Positions 1-7,115 are shown, numbered from the stretch's first letter. The stretch is DNA of 14,818 nucleotides from Sulfurimonas sp. (GCA_022712845.1 JAFLJV010000039.1:1-14818); one strand, 5' to 3'. Translations and numbers: made by a program. The notes: generated by a model not told the origin, from the letters alone.

Positions 1-84
1 TTTAAAAAAATAGAAAAAGAGGGTATAAAAACTAATAAAGTAAAAAAAAATTTCATCGATGATACTTCAGAAGAAGAGTTTTAA
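1..84 (+). CDS. 3' end of an unidentified gene upstream of the GspE-like ATPase (partial)
   Basis: An open frame enters from the left edge and ends at TAA 82-84. It encodes 27 residues that are lysine-rich and then acidic, ending IDDTSEEEF. The stop codon overlaps the ATG of the next gene by one base (TAATG), so the two are almost certainly translated together in one operon. Genes in this position in pilus or secretion clusters are often other assembly components, but the visible tail has no recognisable motif and I cannot name it. Confidence 0.6.
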   Translation, partial: FKKIEKEGIKTNKVKKNFIDDTSEEEF

Positions 85-1601
85 TGTTAAATTTAGAATC
101 TATTCATAATTTAAAGCTTGAAGTTTATGAGCCATCTGACATATCAATAGAATTAAGTATAAAAAATTATCTTTTATTTAGTCAATTAAATGAAGAAATT
201 TGTGCTTTTACTTGTGAGAGATACTTAGTAGAAGCAACTAATTTTTACTCAAAATTAGAAACAAAATATCCCTTTAAAATTCTTGATGAAGACTCATACG
301 AAAGATTATATAATCGCTTTTTAGAACTACGCACAGATAAAGCAATAGTAAATATGCAAGAGGGTTCCAATGAAGAAATTGAAGATGAAGATATATCTTT
401 AACAGATTTTTTAAGAACCTCTTCTGATATTTTAACCTCTGAAGAGTCAGCACCAATAATTAAATTTGTAAATGCTCTGTTTTACCAAGCAGTAAAAAAA
501 TGTGCATCAGATATTCATATAGAGATTCAAGAAAAACGTGGTGAAGTAAGATTTAGAGTAGATGGAATTCTTAGTAAAAATGTTGATTTAGACAAAAAAG
601 TAGTAAGTCTTATAGTAAGTCGTATAAAAGTTATCTCAAATCTTGATATATCGGAAAAAAGAATTCCTCAAGATGGAAGAACACAAATAAAAATATCAGG
701 AGAAACTCTAGATGTTCGTGTATCAGTTCTTCCAACTTTTTTTGGTGAGAGAGTTGTTATGAGACTTTTGATGCAAAGTTCACAAATACCTCAAATCAAT
801 GAGCTTGGATTTGGTAAAGAACTAGTAGATGGCATATATAATTTACTTCGTTCATCACATGGAATTATACTAGTAACTGGACCTACAGGGAGTGGTAAAA
901 CAACATCCCTACATTCATTTTTAAGAGAAGTTGAAACACCTGAAAAAAATCTTATTACTGTTGAAGATCCAGTTGAGTATAAATCAGATAATATATCTCA
1001 AATTCAAGTAAACGAAAAAGTTGGTTTAACTTTTGCATCTGCTCTTCGCTCCATACTTAGACAAGATCCAGATATTATAATGATAGGTGAAATTCGTGAT
1101 GAAGAGACAGCTGCTATCGCTGTTCGTGCTGCTTTAACTGGTCACTTAGTATTTTCAACACTTCATACAAACTCGGCAGCTGCTACTATATCTAGACTTG
1201 CTGATATGAAAATAGAACCTTTTTTAATATCATCTTCACTTCTAGGAATACTTGCTCAAAGATTAGTTCGTATTTTATGTGAAGAGTGTAAAGATGAGGA
1301 TAAAATTGCAGAAGATTTTGCACAAGATTATAATCTTCCTAAAGATGCGATAATTTATAAACCACATGGTTGTAAAGCATGCAATTATAGTGGTTATGTA
1401 GGTCGTTGCTCTGTTGGTGAACTTTTAATAATGAATGATAAAATAAAAAATTTACTAAAAGTTACTACAGATGAACACACTATAAAAACAACACTTGAAG
1501 ATGATGGTTTAACAACAATATCTCAAGAACTAAGCAAGATATTATTAAAAGGTGAAACATCCTTAGATGAAGCGATTCGTGTCGGTCTGGAATATGCTTA
1601 G
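84..1601 (+). CDS. GspE/PilB-family secretion or pilus assembly ATPase
   Basis: This is a 505-residue cytoplasmic hexameric ATPase of the type II secretion / type IV pilus / competence family, which drives assembly of pseudopilin fibres. The Walker A loop GPTGSGKT is at residues 266-273. The Walker B-like segment (IIMIGEIRD) is at about 331-339, followed by the His-box LTGHLVFSTLHT. A zinc-binding four-cysteine module (Cys399, 402, 430, 433) near the C-terminus is typical of GspE and PilB. The N-terminal about 120 residues are divergent. ATG 84 overlaps the preceding stop and follows a purine-rich AGAAGAAGAG. Two pseudopilin genes follow with overlaps. By context it may match the Campylobacter DNA-uptake ATPase CtsE, but a secretion role cannot be excluded. 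No GspF or secretin gene is visible here. Confidence 0.9.
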   Translation: MLNLESIHNLKLEVYEPSDISIELSIKNYLLFSQLNEEICAFTCERYLVEATNFYSKLETKYPFKILDEDSYERLYNRFLELRTDKAIVNMQEGSNEEIEDEDISLTDFLRTSSDILTSEESAPIIKFVNALFYQAVKKCASDIHIEIQEKRGEVRFRVDGILSKNVDLDKKVVSLIVSRIKVISNLDISEKRIPQDGRTQIKISGETLDVRVSVLPTFFGERVVMRLLMQSSQIPQINELGFGKELVDGIYNLLRSSHGIILVTGPTGSGKTTSLHSFLREVETPEKNLITVEDPVEYKSDNISQIQVNEKVGLTFASALRSILRQDPDIIMIGEIRDEETAAIAVRAALTGHLVFSTLHTNSAAATISRLADMKIEPFLISSSLLGILAQRLVRILCEECKDEDKIAEDFAQDYNLPKDAIIYKPHGCKACNYSGYVGRCSVGELLIMNDKIKNLLKVTTDEHTIKTTLEDDGLTTISQELSKILLKGETSLDEAIRVGLEYA

Positions 1602-2022
1602 AGGTAAAAAAGGCTTTACTCTTATAGAAGTAATGGTTGCTGTAGTGATTATATCTACAGTTATTATGGCACTTTTAGTGATGCGTGGAAATAGTTCACA
1701 TATGTTTATGAGCTTTTCAGATAAACTTGAACTAAACCAATATATATCATTTTTAATCTCAAATACTAAACCAAATGGTGATAATAATACTACAACAATT
1801 GAAAATATATTAAGTGATTTTGATATCAATGATGATTTAAGAAAAAAATTAAAAAATATCAAAGTAAAAATTATATATCAAGAACTCACTCAAATAGATT
1901 TAAATCAAGATAGTGATAATAATAATGAAAACAACTCTTCTAGTAAAATTTTTGAAATAAATAAAATGATATTAAAAACTGATAAAACTTCCACTTCTCT
2001 TTTAAGGTTAAATACTCAATGA
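1594..2022 (+). CDS. Type II secretion / type IV pilin-like pseudopilin
   Basis: A 142-residue protein with a class III prepilin leader: MLRGKKG, then FTLIEVMVAVVIIS. The expected cleavage lies between Gly and Phe, Glu is at mature position 5, and a hydrophobic helix of about 20 residues follows. I prefer ATG 1594 to the in-frame ATG 1567. It gives a normal 7-residue leader, and codons 1567-1593 (CGA, TCG, GTC, TGG) look like the overlapping ATPase gene rather than this one. The gene overlaps the ATPase stop by 8 bp and the next pseudopilin by 4 bp. The C-terminal third has an Asp/Asn/Ser-rich low-complexity stretch. The product is presumably a minor pseudopilin processed by a prepilin peptidase encoded elsewhere; its exact subtype is unknown. 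Confidence 0.78.
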   Translation: MLRGKKGFTLIEVMVAVVIISTVIMALLVMRGNSSHMFMSFSDKLELNQYISFLISNTKPNGDNNTTTIENILSDFDINDDLRKKLKNIKVKIIYQELTQIDLNQDSDNNNENNSSSKIFEINKMILKTDKTSTSLLRLNTQ

Positions 2023-2519
2023 GAAAAGCATTTACACTTATAGAGATGATGATCGCTATATCTATATTATCTATAATGATAATTTTTCTATATGAAAGCT
2101 ATGCTTCACTAAATATATCAAATAAATTTTATAAAAAAGAGTTACATGATATAAAAAGTAAACAACTCAAAAAAAGAGTTTTGTATTTAGATTTTTCATT
2201 GGCTTTTTCAGGTAGTATAAAAACACTTAATCAAGATAATAAAATAGATATAATATTTTTGCAAAGTAAAAACTCTATGCATAAAAGATATAACCCATAT
2301 ATAGCATATATCATAAAGAATTCTAAACTATATAGACTGGAGTCATTACGTAAATTTAGCTTATTTCCATTGAGCATAGATACTAAATTTAGTGCAGAAT
2401 ATTTTGGAGAAATTGAAAATTTCAGAGTTTATAAATCAAAATTTGATGAATCTTATTTATTACATGTAAAATTTAAAAGTGAAAATGATATTTTATTAAA
2501 AATAAAAAGTTTTGAATAA
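2019..2519 (+). CDS. Second pseudopilin with prepilin-type N-terminus
   Basis: A 166-residue protein that starts MRKA then FTLIEMMIAISILSIMIIFL, a short basic prepilin leader with the conserved Glu at mature position 5 and a single hydrophobic helix. Residue -1 is Ala instead of the usual Gly, which prepilin peptidases often tolerate. The rest is lysine- and serine-rich, with no cysteines and no recognised domain. The start codon overlaps the previous stop as ATGA, so translational coupling is expected. It is the last gene of this (+) operon; rubredoxin 43 bp downstream has its own promoter-like sequence. The class (minor pseudopilin, GspI/J/K-like or competence type) cannot be decided by eye. 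Confidence 0.75.
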   Translation: MRKAFTLIEMMIAISILSIMIIFLYESYASLNISNKFYKKELHDIKSKQLKKRVLYLDFSLAFSGSIKTLNQDNKIDIIFLQSKNSMHKRYNPYIAYIIKNSKLYRLESLRKFSLFPLSIDTKFSAEYFGEIENFRVYKSKFDESYLLHVKFKSENDILLKIKSFE

Positions 2520-2527
2520 ACTTTAGT

Positions 2528-2557
2528 TACAATACTTCTTAATAGGTATTTTAGGAG
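2528..2557 (+). promoter_or_regulatory. Candidate -10 box and ribosome binding site for rubredoxin
   Basis: TACAAT at 2528-2533 resembles a -10 box in the short gap after the pseudopilin gene. A good Shine-Dalgarno sequence TAGGAG at 2552-2557 lies 5 bases before ATG 2563. No clear -35 box is seen, which is usual for Campylobacterota vegetative promoters. The promoter is a by-eye call; the ribosome binding site is solid. Confidence 0.4.
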
Positions 2558-2562
2558 CTAAA

Positions 2563-2724
2563 ATGAAAAAATATAAATGTGTTTTTTGTGGTTGGATTTA
2601 TGACCCACAAAAAGGTGATGAAAAAAATGGCATAGCACCTGGCACTGCATTTGAAGACTTACCTGACAATTGGCTTTGCCCTGGATGTGGCTCTGGCAAA
2701 GAATATTTCAACCCTGTAGATTAA
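2563..2724 (+). CDS. Rubredoxin
   Basis: A complete 53-residue rubredoxin, a small cytoplasmic electron carrier with one iron bound by four cysteines. The two knuckles are CVFCG (Cys6, Cys9) and CPGCG (Cys39, Cys42). Between them lie the family landmarks WIYDP (residues 11-15), [16 protein letters not shown] (22-37) and the Gly-Lys after the second knuckle. The length equals the family norm. ATG 2563 follows TAGGAG at good spacing. The gene ends 3 bp before the convergent TonB-like gene, with no terminator between them. In microaerophiles, rubredoxins commonly feed rubrerythrin or superoxide/peroxide reductases; no such partner is in the window, so the partner is unknown. Confidence 0.92.
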   Translation: MKKYKCVFCGWIYDPQKGDEKNGIAPGTAFEDLPDNWLCPGCGSGKEYFNPVD

Positions 2725-2727
2725 TTA

Positions 2728-3624
2728 TTAGTTTAATTTATACTCAATTGGAACGTGAAGAATCAACCCTTTTTGGGGTTTTGGAAATTTACTAGAGAGA
2801 TCCGTAATAGTCTTCATAGCAGCACGGCTTAACACTTCACTACTTGATTCTAAAATTTTAATATCATACACCTTACTATCTGATCCTAATTTAAATTTAA
2901 CAAGAACTTGACCTGTTATATTTCTTTTTCTTGCACTTCTTGGATAATAAAGATTGTCTTTTAAAAGTTTAGATATTTCTTTTGTATTTACTTGAAGATA
3001 GTTTTTTGAAGATTCAGATTGCTGAGGTTTTTTATTAACTTTTTTTTGTACAACTTTTGGGTTAAGTATTTTTTTCTCAACACTCTTTTGTACAACTTTT
3101 GGGTTAACTACTTTTTTTACCACTTTTTTTTGTACTATTTTAGGCTCTCTCGGTTCTTTAAATATTCTTTTTTTAGTTGGTCTTTTATTTAGAAAAGTTA
3201 ATTCTGCTGGAACTTCTTCAATAGCAAAATCAAAAATTTTCTTAGGCTCTAAGTTGTATTTTTTAGTCATTTTTGGTTTTGGTTTTTCTGTTTTTTTTAT
3301 CTCTTTTGGTTTTTCAATTTCTTTTGGTTTTTCAATTTTTTCAATTATTTTTGATTTTGCTTCAACTTTTTCAATTTTTTTTGGCTCCTGAAGTTTTTCT
3401 ACCTTTTTTTCTTGAACTGGCTGCGAAATAGTTTTTACTTGAGGTGGGAGTTGTATTTGTTCATCTTTTGGAGATGTAATAACATCAGAGAGTTTTAAAT
3501 AGACTTTTTTATTTTGCTCTGTTTTTTTGCTTGATGTATAGTACTGCCATACCAACACTATAAGTATTATAGTAATACTATGAATAACAACTGATATTAA
3601 AAGTGAATTAGTGTATCTTATCAT
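2728..3624 (-). CDS. TonB-family energy transducer
   Basis: A 298-residue protein with TonB architecture: a short cytoplasmic start, one membrane helix at about residues 8-28, and a long Lys/Pro/Glu-rich periplasmic spacer (about 50-200). The C-terminal TonB domain (about 210-298) has NLYYPRSARKRNITGQVLVKF and ends PIEYKLN. Such proteins couple the inner-membrane proton gradient, through ExbB/ExbD, to outer-membrane receptors for iron chelates, B12 or other ligands. The spacer carries an EKPKE-type repeat (95-118) and three tandem 14-residue repeats (160-201). No exbB, exbD or receptor gene lies nearby. The start ATG 3624 has no clear Shine-Dalgarno sequence (the preceding bases are ACTATTTCTCC) and sits just behind an inverted repeat. 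It could be co-transcribed with amt1, 56 bp upstream. Confidence 0.85.
   Translation of the reverse strand: MIRYTNSLLISVVIHSITIILIVLVWQYYTSSKKTEQNKKVYLKLSDVITSPKDEQIQLPPQVKTISQPVQEKKVEKLQEPKKIEKVEAKSKIIEKIEKPKEIEKPKEIKKTEKPKPKMTKKYNLEPKKIFDFAIEEVPAELTFLNKRPTKKRIFKEPREPKIVQKKVVKKVVNPKVVQKSVEKKILNPKVVQKKVNKKPQQSESSKNYLQVNTKEISKLLKDNLYYPRSARKRNITGQVLVKFKLGSDSKVYDIKILESSSEVLSRAAMKTITDLSSKFPKPQKGLILHVPIEYKLN
3022..3147 (-). repeat. Three in-frame 42-bp tandem repeats in the TonB spacer
   Basis: Three adjoining 42-bp units encode residues 160-173, 174-187 and 188-201 with the pattern (E/N)PK(I/V)VQK(K/S)V(N/E/V)KK. The two downstream units (encoding 174-187 and 188-201) share an exact run around TACAACTTTTGGGTTAA starting at 3049 and 3091. 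The third unit, nearest the N-terminus, is diverged (TAC at 3133). The 42-bp period keeps the frame, so copy number can change without breaking the gene. Confidence 0.85.
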
Positions 3625-3627
3625 GGA

Positions 3628-3658
3628 GAAATAGTAACAAAAAAATTATTACTATTTC
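3628..3658. repeat. Inverted repeat between amt1 stop and tonB start
   Basis: GAAATAGTAA (3628-3637) and TTACTATTTC (3649-3658) are perfect reverse complements around an A-rich 11-base centre. On the minus strand the repeat begins 22 bases after the amt1 stop and ends 3 bases before the tonB ATG. In an amt1-tonB read-through transcript it could form a hairpin with a U-rich loop over the tonB initiation region. Its outer 8-base arms and 31-bp span match those of the palindrome upstream of amt1 (4918-4948). Confidence 0.6.
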
Positions 3659-3680
3659 GTTAAAGTAATTATCTTAGTAG

Positions 3681-4856
3681 TTATATAGCTCTTTTAAACT
3701 CTGGATATGCTTCCAATCCACACTCATTAATATCCATACCTTCAAGTTGTTCATCATCTGTTGCTCTATATTTAGAGATTCTATTTATGCTATATAAAAT
3801 AATAAAAGAAACACTAAAAACAAAAACCCCAATAAGTGCAACACCTTTTAGTTGAGCTAAAAATGAGATATCTTCAACAAAAATTCCAACTGCAAGTGTT
3901 CCCCAAATACCATTTACTAAATGAACTGAAAGTGCTCCAACTGGATCATCTAGTCTTAGCTTGTCAAATAAAGGGACAGCTAAAACAACTAATGCACCAC
4001 CTATAGCACCTATTAAAATAGGAGTATACATATCATACAGATCTGGTCCTGCAGTTATAGAAACTAACCCACCTAATGCACCATTTAATATCATTGTAAT
4101 ATCAAGAAGTTTATATCTAAAGTACATGATAAGTCCAGCAATAATTGCACCTGCTAGTCCTGCTGTATTTGTATTCATAATTGTCTTAGCTACTAAATCA
4201 GCACTTTCAACAGAAGAGATTGAACCAACACTTCCACCATTAAATCCAAACCAACCTATCCATAAAAGAAGTGCTCCAAGAACAACAAGTGGAATATTTG
4301 AAGCTGGAATAACCCTTATCTTACCAGCTACATAACGACCTTTTCTTGAACCCATTATTATAATAGCAGCAAGTAAAGCCCAACCACCAGTAGAGTGGAT
4401 AACAGTTGAACCTGCTAAATCATACATGTCAATATCTAGCATTGTACCTGCTAATAAGTCAGCACCCCAAGTAACATTTACAACAAGTGGGTAAATAATT
4501 GCACCCATAATTATTGTAAAAATAGCTAAAGGAATTATACGAACACGCTCACTTACACCACCGCTCATAATATTTACTGTTTTACCTACAAATGCCATTT
4601 GAAACATAAAAGCAGCCCAAATACTTTGAGTATCACTCTCCCAACCACCAAATGCTATTTCATAACCAACTAATAAAAATGCTAAAGAAGCAACAGCATA
4701 AATCATTACATTTATTGTAAGAACAGCAGATACATTTTTTGTACGAACAAGTCCTGCTTCAAGCATTGCAAAACCTGGAACCATAAATATGATTAGTACC
4801 ATTGAAAAAAGAGTAAAGAAAGTATCGATGATATATTTAAAATCAGCTTCTAACAT
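3681..4856 (-). CDS. amt: Ammonium transporter Amt (first of three, divergent type)
   Basis: A 391-residue inner-membrane Amt/Mep/Rh channel for ammonium. The twin pore histidines are His154 (DLAGSTVIH) and His312 (GALSVHLVNGIWG). The Phe gate pair is F85 and F89 (FQMAF), the conserved Asp is D146, and Ser209 lies in GWFGFNGGS. It differs from the other two Amts here. It has no signal peptide, starts directly before helix 1 with FMVPGFAMLEAGLVRTKNV, and has a different C-terminal tail (EGMDINECGLEAYPEFK), so it is a separate clade rather than a recent duplicate. ATG 4856 follows AAGGATA at good spacing. It lies 183 bp behind glnK1 on the same strand, but a hairpin and its own TATAAT box suggest an independent promoter. 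PII control by GlnK1 is inferred from the classic glnK-amt pairing. Confidence 0.95.
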   Translation of the reverse strand: MLEADFKYIIDTFFTLFSMVLIIFMVPGFAMLEAGLVRTKNVSAVLTINVMIYAVASLAFLLVGYEIAFGGWESDTQSIWAAFMFQMAFVGKTVNIMSGGVSERVRIIPLAIFTIIMGAIIYPLVVNVTWGADLLAGTMLDIDMYDLAGSTVIHSTGGWALLAAIIIMGSRKGRYVAGKIRVIPASNIPLVVLGALLLWIGWFGFNGGSVGSISSVESADLVAKTIMNTNTAGLAGAIIAGLIMYFRYKLLDITMILNGALGGLVSITAGPDLYDMYTPILIGAIGGALVVLAVPLFDKLRLDDPVGALSVHLVNGIWGTLAVGIFVEDISFLAQLKGVALIGVFVFSVSFIILYSINRISKYRATDDEQLEGMDINECGLEAYPEFKRAI

Positions 4857-4888
4857 AAAAATATCCTTATAGAGTATTAATAAAGAAA

Positions 4889-4894
4889 ATTATA
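4889..4894 (-). promoter_or_regulatory. Candidate -10 box of amt1
   Basis: On the minus strand the sequence reads GCTATAATTTTC, a perfect TATAAT ending about 32 bases before the amt1 ATG. No TTGACA-like -35 is present at 17-bp spacing (TATTTC instead), which suits an activator-dependent promoter. A palindrome is centred 39 bp upstream at 4933. Confidence 0.5.
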
Positions 4895-4914
4895 GCTTAA
4901 AAAATGTGCAAGAA

Positions 4915-4951
4915 ATAGAAATAGTGATTAAAATTTAATCACTATTTCTAT
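4915..4951. promoter_or_regulatory. 37-bp palindrome upstream of amt1, candidate operator
   Basis: Perfect 15-base arms (4915-4929 and 4937-4951) flank a centre that is itself symmetric (AAAATTT), so the whole is a near-complete palindrome centred at 4933. The inner 17 bases TGATTAAAATTTAATCA (4925-4941) recur with 15/17 and 16/17 matches upstream of amt2 and amt3, at almost the same distance (39-40 bp) from each TATAAT box. I read it as a regulator binding site. It could also act as a weak hairpin in a glnK1-amt1 read-through transcript. No U-run follows, so it is a poor terminator. Confidence 0.6.
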
Positions 4952-5007
4952 GGGTAAGTTTTAATTATTTAGTTATTTTATATAAAAGTTGTCATAATGA
5001 CACTAGC

Positions 5008-5036
5008 AAAGAGAAAGGATGTATTCCTTTTTCTTT
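5008..5036 (-). terminator. Hairpin directly after glnK1 stop, possible terminator or attenuator
   Basis: On the minus strand, 3 bases after the glnK1 stop, AAAGAAAAAGGA and TCCTTTCTCTTT pair over 12 positions (one G-U) with a 5-base loop ATACA. The stem is AT-rich and the downstream U tract is poor (GCTAGTG follows), so termination would be partial at best. It could set the ratio of glnK1 to amt1 transcripts or protect the glnK1 mRNA end. A short palindrome GTCATAATGAC (4991-5001) follows it. Confidence 0.45.
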
Positions 5037-5039
5037 GAA

Positions 5040-5575
<536 letters not shown>

Positions 5576-6835
5576 ATGAAAAATAAATTTTTAGTGATTG
5601 TAGCTTTTTTATTGATACCTCTTATAGCTTCTGCTGATGAGTTAAATTCAGGTGACACGGCTTGGATGCTGGTAGCCACTGCTTTTGTAATGTTAATGAC
5701 ACCAGCTGGTTTGGCGCTGTTTTATGGTGGAATGACACGAAGTAAAAATGTATTAAATACTATGGGGATGAGTCTTATCGCTTTTGCTGTAGGAACTTTA
5801 GTTTGGGTTCTCGCAGGTTATTCAATCGCCTTTGGTGAGGGTGATTTTTTTGGAACTGGGAAAATTCTTTTAGCTGGAGTTACTGATAAAAGTTTAGTGG
5901 GAACAATACCTGAATTACTTTTTGTAGCATTTCAGGGAACATTTGCAGCTATCGCTGTAGCTATTGCTAGTGGATCTATGATAGAAAGAGTTAAGTTTTC
6001 AACTTTTTCTATTTTTGTAGCTTTATGGATTCTATTTGTTTATGCGCCAATTGCACACTGGGCATGGGGTGGTGGAGAGACATTAAACTTTGGTGAAATG
6101 GATTTTGCAGGTGGTACAGTTGTACACATCAATGCAGGTGTTGCAGGTCTTGTAGTAGCTATGATATTGGGAAGAAGAAAAGGGTATGGTACATCAGCGA
6201 TGAAACCATTTTCTCCAGTACTCGCTGTACTTGGTGCGGTATTGTTATGGTTTGGTTGGTTTGGTTTTAATGCTGGATCACAAATTGCAGCTGATGGAAT
6301 AGCAGGTAATGCCTTCCTTATTACTAATGTTGCTGCAGCACTTGGTGTGATTGGTTGGTTAGTAGCTGAGTATATTGTATATAAAACGCCTACATTAATT
6401 GGTGGTGCCTCTGGTGCTATTGCAGGTTTAGTTGCAATTACTCCTGCAAGTGGTTCTGCTGGTCTTACTGGTGCTCTTGTTATTGGTTTTATTGGTGGTA
6501 TTATCGGTTTTATCGGGGTATTTAAATTTAAAAAGATGTTCAAGGTAGATGATTCTCTGGATGCATTCTGGATACATGGTCTCGTTGGTATATGGGGTTC
6601 AATCGCAACAGCTATATTTATTGCTCCATATTTTACTGCAGCCGATTATAGTATGTCTGCTCAATTATTAGCACAAATCAAAGCAATTGCTTTAACTATT
6701 GTATATAGCGGTATTGTAACAGCTATTGTCTTTTATATTGCATCAGCAATAACTGGTGGTGGTAGAGTTGATGAAGAAACGGAACAACGTGGTCTTGATG
6801 AAGTTGTTCATGGTGAATCAGGAATGAATCTTTAA
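5576..6835 (+). CDS. amt: Ammonium transporter AmtB-type (second of three)
   Basis: A 419-residue inner-membrane ammonium channel with a typical AmtB cleavable signal peptide (MKNKFLVIVAFLLIPLIASA, then DELNSGDTAW) and eleven predicted helices. Pore residues are all present: Phe gate F119/F123 (FQGTF), Trp164, Asp176 in the signature DFAGGTVVHINAG, His184, Ser235 (GFNAGS) and His334 (DAFWIHGLVGIWG). The cytoplasmic tail RVDEETEQRGLDEVVHGESGMNL is the usual AmtB tail that responds to GlnK. ATG 5576 follows AAAAGGAG. It closely resembles amt3 at 12530 and is more distant from amt1. It is divergent from glnK1 and ends 15 bp before a 250-bp inverted-repeat element, which may also end its transcript. 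Confidence 0.97.
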   Translation: MKNKFLVIVAFLLIPLIASADELNSGDTAWMLVATAFVMLMTPAGLALFYGGMTRSKNVLNTMGMSLIAFAVGTLVWVLAGYSIAFGEGDFFGTGKILLAGVTDKSLVGTIPELLFVAFQGTFAAIAVAIASGSMIERVKFSTFSIFVALWILFVYAPIAHWAWGGGETLNFGEMDFAGGTVVHINAGVAGLVVAMILGRRKGYGTSAMKPFSPVLAVLGAVLLWFGWFGFNAGSQIAADGIAGNAFLITNVAAALGVIGWLVAEYIVYKTPTLIGGASGAIAGLVAITPASGSAGLTGALVIGFIGGIIGFIGVFKFKKMFKVDDSLDAFWIHGLVGIWGSIATAIFIAPYFTAADYSMSAQLLAQIKAIALTIVYSGIVTAIVFYIASAITGGGRVDEETEQRGLDEVVHGESGMNL

Positions 6836-6850
6836 TGGTTTACTCCTGAA

Positions 6851-6879
6851 TAAGTAAGTGGGCATAAATAACTTCATAA
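6851..6879 (+). repeat. Left terminal inverted repeat of the 250-bp element
   Basis: 29 bases, perfect reverse complement of 7072-7100. It begins 15 bp after the amt2 stop and in RNA could pair with the right end as a long terminal stem. Confidence 0.9.
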
Positions 6880-7071
6880 ATAACAACATTTAAAAGGTTT
6901 AGATTCAAGTTCAACGTAGAAGATGAATCTTTTAAATATTGCCCGTAGGGTGAGAAGATAAGCTACAATCTACTTCGTTAAAAATCCTTGTACCCAAAAG
7001 GGGTATAGCAAAAGCTATTAATAGCTCCTGCGTATTTTTGCCTTGTATCTTATAGCTTCTCTTCTCATTAG

Positions 7072-7100
7072 TTATGAAGTTATTTATGCCCACTTACTTA
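7072..7100 (-). repeat. Right terminal inverted repeat of the 250-bp element
   Basis: 29 bases, perfect reverse complement of 6851-6879. It ends 15 bp before the nrfH ATG and leaves only the ribosome binding site GAGGA (7104-7108) between the element and the gene. Confidence 0.9.
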
Positions 7101-7115
7101 ATATGAGGAAAAAAG

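Larger units (their letters stand above)
6851..7100. mobile_element. 250-bp MITE-like element with perfect inverted ends
   Basis: The left end 6851-6879 and right end 7072-7100 are perfect 29-base reverse complements (TAAGTAAGTGGGC... and ...GCCCACTTACTTA). If the outermost TA on each side is read as target duplication, the element is 6853-7098 with 27-bp terminal repeats and a TA duplication, as for elements mobilised by IS630/Tc1-mariner transposases. No ORF is inside. The interior has nested symmetry: stem 6888-6907 with 6924-6937, stem TGAGAAGATAAGCTA (6951-6965) with 7053-7067 (14 of 15), a small TACCC/GGGTA hairpin (6991-7005) and the palindrome AGCTATTAATAGCT (7013-7026). It fills the gap between amt2 and nrfH. 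A structured RNA or a double-ended terminator is the alternative. Confidence 0.65.

Noticed and set aside
1567..1593. Earlier ATG 1567 as start of the first pseudopilin
   Set aside because: It gives an unusually long leader, and these codons look like the overlapping ATPase frame; ATG 1594 gives a standard 7-residue prepilin leader.
3961..4335. Long open frames on the strand opposite the amt genes (also 6040-6543 and 13144-13401)
   Set aside because: They mirror membrane-protein codons of real amt genes, give Pro/Ile/Ala- or Gln/His-rich products with no domain, and lack ribosome binding sites.
4915..4951. amt1 upstream palindrome as an intrinsic terminator of glnK1
   Set aside because: No G+C-rich stem and no U tract; its core recurs at the same promoter distance before amt2 and amt3, which fits an operator better.
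7043..7071. An outward sigma-70 promoter at the right end of the 250-bp element (TTGTAT as -35)
   Set aside because: No -10-like hexamer lies at 16-18 bp spacing, so I could not support a specific promoter.
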